Shown here: piece by piece, positions 40,926 to 47,034 of the stretch
Layout: every line of letters starts with the position of its first letter
How positions within the stretch are numbered: position 1 is the first letter of the stretch
Assembly: GCA_016288005.1 (NCBI GenBank)
Contig: JAEEXY010000017.1
Location: 1-47,034, forward strand
Direction: 5' to 3'
From: Lachnospiraceae bacterium
Lineage (GTDB): Bacteria > Bacillota > Clostridia > Lachnospirales > Lachnospiraceae
DNA length: 47,034 bases
Program-made: the position numbers and the translations under genes
Notes under the pieces: generated by a model
Seen by the model: only the letters and a program-made list of their open reading frames with translations
Told to the model about the DNA's origin: nothing
The model's database searches: none

Positions 40926-42650
40926 ATGGATTACATGAAAGAATATGAGAAATGGCTTGCCGAGCCTTGTTTTGACGAGGCTACGAAGGCTGAGCTGAAG
41001 GCTATCGCCGGCGATGAGAACGAGATCAAGGACAGATTCTACAAAAACCTTGAGTTCGGTACCGGCGGATTGCGCGGAGTTATCGGTGCGGGCATCAACA
41101 GAATGAATATCTATACCGTAAGGCGCGCGTCGCAGGGCCTCGCGGACTATATTCTCGAGCAGGACGGCGCTGACAAAGGTGTCGCGATCGCGTTCGATTC
41201 GAGAAACATGTCGATAGAGTTCAGCCGTGAGGCGGCTCTGACACTCAATGCAAACGGCATCAAGACATACAGGTTCGATACCTTAAGACCCACTCCCGAG
41301 TTGAGCTTTGCTTTGAGAGAGCTCGGCTGCATCGCCGGCATCGTTGTTACCGCGAGCCACAATCCGCCCGAGTACAACGGCTATAAGGTTTACTGGGAGG
41401 ACGGCGCTCAGATTACGCCTCCTCATGACAATAACATCATCTCGAAGGTTAATTCGATCTCCGATTTCTCAAAGTGCAAGACCATGTCGATCGAGGACGC
41501 TAAGGCTGCAGGTCTCTATAATGTGATAGGTGAAGAGATCGATGCCCGCTACAATGAGGAGCTGATGAAGCTGGTTCTGCGTCCCGACGTTATCAAAAAG
41601 GCCGCGGACGACATCACAATCGTTTATACGCCTCTGCACGGCACAGGCAATCTTCCCGTCAGACGCGTGCTTTCGTCACTCGGTTTCAAAAAGGTTTATG
41701 TCGTTCCTGAGCAGGAGCTGCCGGACGGCAATTTCCCGACCGTGGGATACCCTAACCCTGAGGATCCCGCTGTATTTAAGCTGGCTCTCGACCTCGCGAA
41801 AAAGGTTGACGCAGACATCATCCTGGCTACCGATCCCGATGCGGACCGCCTCGGCGTATACGCTAAAGATACCAAGACCGGTGAGTACATGGCATTTACC
41901 GGCAATATGAGCGGCACACTGCTCTTGGACTACCAGCTTCAGACCAGGAAAGAGCTCGGCAAACTGCCCGAAAACGGCGCGGTTGTCAAGACAATCGTTA
42001 CCACGAATATGTGCGATGTTGTCGCAAAGAAATACGGATGCGAGCTGATCGAGTGCCTGACCGGGTTCAAGTACATCGGTGAGCAGATCAAGCTCTTCGA
42101 GCAGGGCAAGAAGGATCTGCAGTACATGTTCGGTTACGAGGAGAGCTACGGCTGCCTGATCGGCACACATGCGAGAGATAAGGACGCCTGCGTGGCCGTT
42201 ATGGGTCTGTGCGAGGCTGCCGCCTACAATAAGCTGCAGGGCAAGTCTCTCTGGGACCGCATGCTCGAGATGTACGAGGAGTACGGATATTTCCGCGAGG
42301 GTGCAGTATCGATCACTATGAAGGGCGCTGACGGAGCTGAGAAGATCGCCGCGATCCTTGACGGACTGCGCGCTAAACCCCTTACCGTACTGGCAGGCAT
42401 CAAGGTGCTCAAGGCATACGACTACAAACTTCATACAGTTAAGGACTATGTAAACGGAACCGATGGCGAGACCGAGCTTCCCACCTCGAACGTTCTCTAC
42501 TATGAGCTCGAGGACAATATGTGGTGCTGCGTTAGACCTTCCGGAACAGAGCCCAAGATCAAGTTCTACTACGGCATCAAGGGCAAGAGCCTCGAGGATG
42601 CGAACAAGCTGTATGACACCGTAGGCGCCGCGATCAAGGCACTTGCGTAA
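40926..42650 (+). CDS. Phosphoglucomutase (phospho-sugar mutase, PgcA-like)
   Basis: 574 residues, the long Firmicutes form. Interconverts glucose-1-phosphate and glucose-6-phosphate. Landmarks: NLEFGTGGLRGVIGAGINRM; active-site TASHNPPEYNGYKVYW with phospho-Ser; metal-binding ATDPDADRLG; sugar-binding GYEESYGCLIG; C-terminal CVRPSGTEPKIKFYYG. Codon use suggests good expression. It supplies glucose-1-phosphate for envelope polysaccharides or handles glycogen/cellobiose products. It differs clearly from the shorter mutase at 2101. The acyltransferase gene follows after 74 bases. Confidence 0.92.
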   Translation: MDYMKEYEKWLAEPCFDEATKAELKAIAGDENEIKDRFYKNLEFGTGGLRGVIGAGINRMNIYTVRRASQGLADYILEQDGADKGVAIAFDSRNMSIEFSREAALTLNANGIKTYRFDTLRPTPELSFALRELGCIAGIVVTASHNPPEYNGYKVYWEDGAQITPPHDNNIISKVNSISDFSKCKTMSIEDAKAAGLYNVIGEEIDARYNEELMKLVLRPDVIKKAADDITIVYTPLHGTGNLPVRRVLSSLGFKKVYVVPEQELPDGNFPTVGYPNPEDPAVFKLALDLAKKVDADIILATDPDADRLGVYAKDTKTGEYMAFTGNMSGTLLLDYQLQTRKELGKLPENGAVVKTIVTTNMCDVVAKKYGCELIECLTGFKYIGEQIKLFEQGKKDLQYMFGYEESYGCLIGTHARDKDACVAVMGLCEAAAYNKLQGKSLWDRMLEMYEEYGYFREGAVSITMKGADGAEKIAAILDGLRAKPLTVLAGIKVLKAYDYKLHTVKDYVNGTDGETELPTSNVLYYELEDNMWCCVRPSGTEPKIKFYYGIKGKSLEDANKLYDTVGAAIKALA

Positions 42651-42724
42651 AAAAGTTTACCCGGAGCTGTAGCGTCTTACGATCGAAGCTAAATCCAATC
42701 AGCCCGGGCTTATAGGAAGATAAT

Positions 42725-43393
42725 ATGGAAGAGATGAGAATAAGCAATCTGTACGATCTGACACAGACGATCGCTGCAGAGGTTTTTGAGGGAAAGACCT
42801 ATCCGTGGGAGGTTCTTGCGGACATAGGTGATTTTATAAAGAAACTCGGTCCCACACTTGACCCCGCTGAGTTTGAGCAGAAGGGCGAGGACATCTGGAT
42901 CGCAAAGTCCGCAAAGGTTTGGCCTACGGTCAGCATCACCGGACCCTGCATCATCGGACGTGACGCCGAGGTCAGACAGTGCGCGTTTATCCGCGGCAAG
43001 GCGATCGTCGGAGACGGCGCGGTGGTCGGCAATTCGACCGAGCTCAAGAACGTTATCCTGTTCAATAAGGTTCAGGTGCCTCACTACAATTACGTCGGCG
43101 ACTCGATCCTCGGCTACAAGGCTCACATGGGCGCAGGTGCCGTAACGAGCAACGTAAAGCAGGATAAAAAGAACATAACCGTTGCGTATAAGGGCAGAAA
43201 GGTCGAGACCGGCCTGCGCAAGTTCGGCGCTATGCTCGGCGACAATGTCGAGGTAGGCTGTAATTCGGTGCTTAACCCCGGAACCGTGGTAGGCAGATGC
43301 AGCAATGTTTATCCGCTGAGCTGCGTGCGCGGCTTTGTTCCCGAAAAGTCCGTATACAAGACCGGCGGCGTGATCGTGGATAAATACGATTGA
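42725..43393 (+). CDS. Left-handed beta-helix acyltransferase, GlmU C-terminal-like
   Basis: 222 residues. After a helical N terminus (1-55), hexapeptide repeats run from about 60 to 205 (SITGPCIIGRDAEVRQCAFI; GKAIVGDGAVVGNSTELKNV). VPHYNYVGDSILG keeps the His of the GlmU acetyltransferase site, and AGAVTSNVKQDKKNITV parallels its CoA-binding loop. It lacks the uridylyltransferase domain of full GlmU. A sugar N- or O-acetyltransferase acting on a sugar-1-phosphate or nucleotide sugar is likely, which suits its place after the phosphoglucomutase gene. GGAAGATAAT precedes ATG. Confidence 0.75.
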   Translation: MEEMRISNLYDLTQTIAAEVFEGKTYPWEVLADIGDFIKKLGPTLDPAEFEQKGEDIWIAKSAKVWPTVSITGPCIIGRDAEVRQCAFIRGKAIVGDGAVVGNSTELKNVILFNKVQVPHYNYVGDSILGYKAHMGAGAVTSNVKQDKKNITVAYKGRKVETGLRKFGAMLGDNVEVGCNSVLNPGTVVGRCSNVYPLSCVRGFVPEKSVYKTGGVIVDKYD

Positions 43394-43471
43394 TGGATTT
43401 CGCAGAAGTATTTCATACTTAATGGTGTATTACAAACCGCATTTATCGTATAATATTAATACTTGGATATG

Positions 43472-43498
43472 TTACCGGGATAGGCAATATCCCGGTAA
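43472..43498 (+). promoter_or_regulatory. Leader hairpin downstream of a -10 box
   Basis: TTACCGGGATA (43472-43482) pairs with TATCCCGGTAA (43488-43498) around GGCAA. A perfect -10 TATAAT lies at 43449-43454 without a convincing -35, so the hairpin would be near the 5' end of the mRNA for the secreted protein, as a stabiliser or attenuator. Confidence 0.5.
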
Positions 43499-43532
43499 TT
43501 TATTAGAATGATATAGGATGGAGGTTTATGAA

Positions 43533-45062
43533 ATGAGAAGAGTACGTTTTATTGCAATGCTCCTTGCCCTGATCCTGGCTTTTTCGTCTGCGATAGAGGT
43601 TTTCGCCGATGAGAACGACAATCAGCAGCAATACGTTGATAATGAGGCTGAGGATGCGGGATCGATAGGAGAGGGTTATTCTGAGGATCAGCCCGAGCCC
43701 ATTTCACAGGAGGATTATTTTAACGGTTATACAACGGATCAGCTCGAGACAATGGAAAACCAGTTCTTTGATTACTGGAACGAAGTCAGCGAGTACAAGG
43801 ACTGGAGCAGCTATGCGTATTACGAGGTAAATACAGAGCTGGTAAGCAGTAACGATGCGCCTGTTGACAGACAGGACAGACCTTCAAATACGGATAATAT
43901 CATCAGAGTAGATTATGAAGTTGTATCCGGCGCTTACGCGGAAGCTACGCCTACTCCTTACTATGAGCAGCCGCCCAGAGGCCATGCGAATCCCGACGAT
44001 GAGCCTCTTGAGCTTCCGAGAGGACCCATGAATCCCGACTGGGAGCCCACACCTATCCCTATCAATACGATCGAGCCCATTCCCGAGCCTCCCATTCAGC
44101 AGATATATTTCCAGCCTGAATATGAGCCTGTATACACCACACCCGTACAGGTAGAGGAGACAAGGGTTGTATACGATATCGGTCTCGAAGTCGGAAGATA
44201 TGCATTCATCGAGCCCGAAAAGATGACTTATGTTACAAGTTCTTCGAACACCAAGATCATCAATAAGCCCGAGCGCAATGACAGATGGGGCTTTAATTCA
44301 GATGAGTACTACGCACAGGCCAACAAGCCCGGCGACGCGACTCTGACATTCACCAATACAACGAATAACCATACTGAAGTATGGAACGTACATGTATACA
44401 GCAGACCTCTTGATTTTGAGAGAAACATGTATGTTGTGGAAACACCCAAGGACAGAGACGGCTATATTACGTTGTACCTGAAGAACTTTGAGTACAAGCA
44501 GGAGTGGTACTACGATTTCGTATATACTTCATCGAACAAAAAGGTTGCTTATCTGGCAGGCGGGGACACAAAGATGACCTATGCGAGATTCTGCATCCCG
44601 AAGGGAACCGTAGGATCGACTGTTATCACCGTTAAGGATAAGTACGGCAACAGCGAGCAGGCCGTGATCCTCGTTCAGGGACCCAAGGCTGACGGTCCCG
44701 CAAAACCGGATAACGATAAGACTGACTTCTCGGCGCTTACCGCAAAGCAGCAGAAAAAGGCTGTTAAGGCCGTAGAAGTAGATCTGGAGATCGTATCGAA
44801 CAAGACCGGCAAGATCACACTCGAGTGGGATACCACCGCGAACTTCGATCTGGACGGATATCAGGTATTTGTTTCCGGCGACAAGGGAAAGACCTTCAAA
44901 AAGAAAAAGACCATCAAGAAGGCTTCGACCACTAAGTATAAGTACACCGCCGGCAAGGACGGCAAGACTTATTACTTCAAGGTCAGGGGCTACAAGAAGG
45001 TTAACGGAAAGACCGTATACACCGAGTGGTCGGATGTGATAAAGGGGAAGTTTTCGAAGTAA
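43533..45062 (+). CDS. Secreted protein with C-terminal fibronectin-III-like domain
   Basis: 509 residues from ATG 43533; GGAGG lies 8 bases before it, so the in-frame ATG at 43518 is too early. A signal peptide (MRRVRFIAMLLALILAFSSA, ending near FADEN) is followed by an acidic Gln/Asn/Glu-rich region to about 100, a Pro-rich stretch (about 135-200), a strand-rich central part, and a C-terminal FN3-like module (about 415-509) with many lysines (KKKKTIKKASTTKYKYTAGK; TYYFKVRGYKKVNGK). Such modules are common in Lachnospiraceae surface proteins. No catalytic motif or sortase LPXTG signal is seen. Function unknown. A REP-like cluster follows. Confidence 0.7.
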   Translation: MRRVRFIAMLLALILAFSSAIEVFADENDNQQQYVDNEAEDAGSIGEGYSEDQPEPISQEDYFNGYTTDQLETMENQFFDYWNEVSEYKDWSSYAYYEVNTELVSSNDAPVDRQDRPSNTDNIIRVDYEVVSGAYAEATPTPYYEQPPRGHANPDDEPLELPRGPMNPDWEPTPIPINTIEPIPEPPIQQIYFQPEYEPVYTTPVQVEETRVVYDIGLEVGRYAFIEPEKMTYVTSSSNTKIINKPERNDRWGFNSDEYYAQANKPGDATLTFTNTTNNHTEVWNVHVYSRPLDFERNMYVVETPKDRDGYITLYLKNFEYKQEWYYDFVYTSSNKKVAYLAGGDTKMTYARFCIPKGTVGSTVITVKDKYGNSEQAVILVQGPKADGPAKPDNDKTDFSALTAKQQKKAVKAVEVDLEIVSNKTGKITLEWDTTANFDLDGYQVFVSGDKGKTFKKKKTIKKASTTKYKYTAGKDGKTYYFKVRGYKKVNGKTVYTEWSDVIKGKFSK

Positions 45063-45091
45063 ATCATAACGAAACAAGTTATGGATGTAGT

Positions 45092-45135
45092 AAAGGTGCC
45101 TGTCACCATCGTTAACGATGGTGACAGGCACCTTT
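45092..45135. repeat. REP-like palindrome, GGTGCCTGTCACC family, copy 2 (perfect 44 bases)
   Basis: Perfect palindrome with 22-base arms (45092-45113 and 45114-45135) and centre GTTAAC. It shares AAAGGTGCCTGTCACCAT with copy 1 at 19481, but the centre differs. It probably also terminates the secreted-protein gene. Confidence 0.88.
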
Positions 45136-45141
45136 TTTCGA

Positions 45142-45182
45142 GGGGACCGTTAACCCCAAGATAAGGGACGGTTAACCCCAAA
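45142..45182. repeat. Two degenerate short repeats between the palindromes
   Basis: GGGGACCGTTAACCCCAAG (45142-45160) and GGGACGGTTAACCCCAAAG (45165 onward) are near-identical direct repeats, each nearly symmetric about GTTAAC and flanked by G and C runs. They look like related, shorter REP units. Confidence 0.65.
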
Positions 45183-45246
45183 GCCATGGGGGACGGTTCT
45201 TCTGTCTGCGTACTTCGCAGACAGAAGAACCGTCCCCCATGGCTTT
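45180..45246. repeat. REP-like palindrome, GGGGACGGTTCTTCTGTC family, copy 2
   Basis: Perfect 31-base arms (45180-45210 and 45216-45246) around TACTT. The inner 24 bases of each arm match the copy at 7234-7292; the outer parts (AAAGCCATG here) differ. It lies between the secreted-protein gene and the convergent LacI gene. Confidence 0.9.
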
Positions 45247-45286
45247 GCCTGTCTCAGCAATGTTTGATATATGAGGATGAAAAAGA

Positions 45287-46309
45287 TCAAGTACTCGAAC
45301 GTTTGAGGACTTCGGCGCTCAGCGTAACAACCTTGGCCGGAGTGTCGTCGCCTTCGATGCGGTCGAAGAGCGTACGTGCAGCGACACGGCCCATGTCATG
45401 GATCGGCAGGGCGATGGTCGAGAGCGGAGGATTCGAGTATTTCGATATCTCGATATTCGATAGACCGATAACAGCCACCTGCTCGGGAACCTTAACACCG
45501 AGATCGAAGAGAGTACGGAGCACTCCGATGGCCATCAGGTCGGACGCAACGAAGTATGCGTCGGGAAGTACCTTTTTCTCGTAGGCTTCGCGGATAACGC
45601 TCTCGCAGTGTTCCTCGTCCCAGTTGCTGGCGAGTACCCACTCGGGATTATACTCGAGGCCGAAGCAGTGCAGCGCGGAGTAGTAACCGTTGTAACGGCG
45701 GCTGGTCTTCATGTTTTCGGCAAAACCGCCGATGAATCCGATCCTCTTATAGCCGCGCGACATCAGATGCTGGATAGCCATGAAAGCGGCTCCGTAGTGA
45801 TCGTACGCGATATTGTCTATGTCGGTGTGATCGGTGTCTATGCCGACGATATAAGGTGTCTGATTCTTTAAATAAGAGAAGGTGGACTCCTCGAGCGTAT
45901 TCATGATGATAACGCCGCTGACCGGATTCTGGAAGGTGGAGTAGAGGACCTTCGGATTCTCGAGCTCCTGGTTGGTACGGATAAATGATATCTCGTAGCC
46001 CTTTTTCATAACGGCCTCTTCAAAACCGGAGAGGATCGAAAGATAGTAGGGATCGTTATATTTGCCGCCCTGTACATTAAGTATGCAGCCGAACTTATGA
46101 GTGTTCTGGGAGCTGATCTCGGGCCTGTGAACGTAACGCATCTGATCCTGTGAGGAAGTGGGAGCCTTATAGCCGAGCTCGGCCACGGCCTTCCAGACGC
46201 GTTCGATGGTTTCTTCAGTCATCTTGTACTTTGTATCGTGGTTAAGAACTCGCGATACGGTAGCGGCAGATACATTGGCAAGAGCCGCAACGTCACGTAT
46301 TGTACTCAT
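45287..46309 (-). CDS. LacI-family transcriptional regulator
   Basis: 340 residues from ATG 46309, placed after AAAGGAACACC; the frame is open further upstream but that part would run through the promoter. The N-terminal DNA-binding domain is complete (TIRDVAALANVSAATVSRVL, hinge region to about 60). A periplasmic-binding-like sensor domain follows (GCILNVQGGKYNDPYYLSIL; YIVGIDTDHTDIDNIAYDHY; GYKRIGFIGGF; DAYFVASDLMAIGVLRTLFD). It probably represses its own gene and the divergent gene through GTAACG boxes. Effector sugar unknown. Nearby genes do not include a transporter within the window. Confidence 0.88.
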   Translation of the reverse strand: MSTIRDVAALANVSAATVSRVLNHDTKYKMTEETIERVWKAVAELGYKAPTSSQDQMRYVHRPEISSQNTHKFGCILNVQGGKYNDPYYLSILSGFEEAVMKKGYEISFIRTNQELENPKVLYSTFQNPVSGVIIMNTLEESTFSYLKNQTPYIVGIDTDHTDIDNIAYDHYGAAFMAIQHLMSRGYKRIGFIGGFAENMKTSRRYNGYYSALHCFGLEYNPEWVLASNWDEEHCESVIREAYEKKVLPDAYFVASDLMAIGVLRTLFDLGVKVPEQVAVIGLSNIEISKYSNPPLSTIALPIHDMGRVAARTLFDRIEGDDTPAKVVTLSAEVLKRSST

Positions 46310-46406
46310 GGTGTTCCTTTCCGAACATCGAAAACATTCTGATATAATGATTGATACGACAGCATGGAATACCGCGAAATAACGCATATATTCCGTGCTG
46401 TTTCTA

Positions 46407-46459
46407 ATTGTAACGATTCCTGTAACGTATGTCAACGAAACAAACACAATTTCGTTACG
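46407..46459 (-). promoter_or_regulatory. LacI-gene promoter with repeated GTAACG operator-like boxes
   Basis: Minus strand -35 TTGACA (complement of 46430-46435), 17-base spacer, -10 TACAAT (complement of 46407-46412). The spacer holds two CGTTAC boxes 12 bases apart (complements of 46410-46415 and 46422-46427). A further box CGTTAC is at 46453-46458, and AACGAAA/TTTCGTT (46434-46440 and 46450-46456) forms an inverted repeat over the -35. Confidence 0.65.
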
Positions 46460-46504
46460 TGATTTTTCACAAAAATCGACGCAAGAAAATGTTAAAAATT
46501 ACCA

Positions 46505-46533
46505 TTGCACACAAAAGAAAGGAATGTTATATT
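46505..46533 (+). promoter_or_regulatory. Divergent promoter for the gene at 46585
   Basis: -35 TTGCAC (46505-46510), 17-base spacer, -10 TATATT (46528-46533). The sequence ATAACGTAAC just downstream (46536-46545) repeats the CGTAAC core seen at the LacI promoter. Confidence 0.55.
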
Positions 46534-46584
46534 GTATAACGTAACAAGCGCAACAAAACACGAAACATGCTTGTGAGGGGTGAA

Positions 46585-47034
46585 ATGAGTACGAAGTGGC
46601 AATACAATGATCTGATAAACTATATGGGGATGAGTAAACTTCCGAAAGGCTTGGAAGAGGCTTTTAAAGAATACTCGCCTGTTTACGAAACAGAACTTCT
46701 GCCTCATGCATATTACGAAAAGCTGCTGGCACCTTACGATCTGCCCGCAGACAAAAGGGATTTTCTTGACAGGGCGCTGGCCGCTGTCGAGGCAGACGAG
46801 AAAGTTCTGTTTTTCTCACATTTCTTCGTATGGGATATGTGCTCGATGAGAAACAAGTACGATATCGACAACTACACCGAGCTCGTTCCCGAATGTCTGG
46901 GTCCGTACAATACGGCCTACGCTTTCCTTGTATTACTTGCATGTGTTCCCGTTTCCGAAAAGGAGATGATCCGCAGGGGAGTTCCTCTCGAATATTATGA
47001 GGACATACCTCACAGGATGATCAGGGACCAGCTG
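46585..47034 (+). CDS. Acyltransferase-domain (DUF5596-like) protein, 3' end cut by window
   Basis: 150 codons are open from ATG 46585 to the window end with no stop; GAGGGG lies 4-9 bases before ATG. The visible part starts MSTKWQYNDLINYMGMSKLP and includes FFSHFFVWDMCSMRNKYDID, then NTAYAFLVLLACVPVSEKEM and RRGVPLEYYEDIPHRMIRDQ. From memory this resembles the N-terminal region of proteins annotated as acyltransferase-domain/DUF5596 in Firmicutes, often next to LacI regulators and glycosidases; I am only moderately sure. It is divergent from the LacI gene and likely controlled by it. Confidence 0.6.
   Translation, partial: MSTKWQYNDLINYMGMSKLPKGLEEAFKEYSPVYETELLPHAYYEKLLAPYDLPADKRDFLDRALAAVEADEKVLFFSHFFVWDMCSMRNKYDIDNYTELVPECLGPYNTAYAFLVLLACVPVSEKEMIRRGVPLEYYEDIPHRMIRDQL

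Noticed and set aside
40838-40948. 36-codon frame overlapping the start of the phosphoglucomutase gene
   Set aside because: The GGAG is only about two bases from the ATG and the peptide has no recognisable features; the structured-leader reading explains the region better.
45092-45246. CRISPR array
   Set aside because: The units are different palindromes without regular spacers, and there are no cas genes in the window.
46310-46447. Upstream extension of the LacI gene to 46447
   Set aside because: It would start upstream of the promoter found at 46407-46435, and LacI proteins begin at the helix-turn-helix as ATG 46309 provides.

Overview
The window looks like chromosome of a motile, anaerobic Clostridia bacterium, most likely in or near Lachnospiraceae. 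I base this on the LplB/YtcP-type sugar permeases without a local ATPase, the YesM/YesN-type two-component genes, a secreted protein with a lysine-rich fibronectin-III-like end, good AGGAGG-type ribosome binding sites, and chemotaxis/flagella-associated genes (CheX-like, FapA, FliD-like). Base composition is near half GC by eye, with two clearly AT-richer stretches inside genes. I see no rRNA, tRNA, CRISPR array, integrase or transposase gene.

Layout. (1) 1-11216: a sugar-uptake and phosphorolysis locus: a GH94 phosphorylase of the N,N'-diacetylchitobiose type (5' end outside the window), a phosphohexomutase, two ABC permeases, a DUF3502-type binding lipoprotein, then a histidine kinase, a second binding lipoprotein and an AraC-type response regulator. 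(2) 11293-21319: mostly housekeeping and small genes: NUDIX hydrolase, ComFB-like protein, GtrA-like membrane protein, RlmI-like rRNA methyltransferase, a FliD-like pair, PepD dipeptidase, cyclophilin, a membrane/adhesin-like pair and an aminopeptidase P. (3) 21467-29519: a seven-gene Mrp/Mbh-like ion-transport operon with four antiporter-like subunits. (4) 29627-40644: signalling: a CheX-like protein, then a four-gene operon (GAF/HD-GYP, CHASE2 adenylate cyclase, TIM-barrel/GAF/HD-GYP fusion, FecR-domain surface protein), ended by a terminator shared with a convergent fapA. (5) 40926-47034: phosphoglucomutase, GlmU-C-like acyltransferase, a secreted protein, a LacI-family regulator and a divergent gene cut by the window end.

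How they fit. The first locus predicts import of an amino-sugar or glucose disaccharide, phosphorolysis to a hexose-1-phosphate and conversion to hexose-6-phosphate, with the kinase, lipoprotein and regulator as a possible three-part sensor. The signalling operon is the most unusual part: it joins predicted c-di-GMP breakdown (two HD-GYP proteins) to predicted cAMP synthesis and an extracellular FecR-type sensor, and one HD-GYP protein carries an N-terminal sugar-isomerase/endonuclease-IV-like TIM barrel. A ComFB-like protein, a family recently linked to cyclic dinucleotide binding, is also present.

Several perfect or near-perfect palindromes of two REP-like families, and one 181-base multi-hairpin element with 16-base terminal inverted repeats, sit between genes. 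All functional statements are sequence-reading inferences; nothing was searched or computed.
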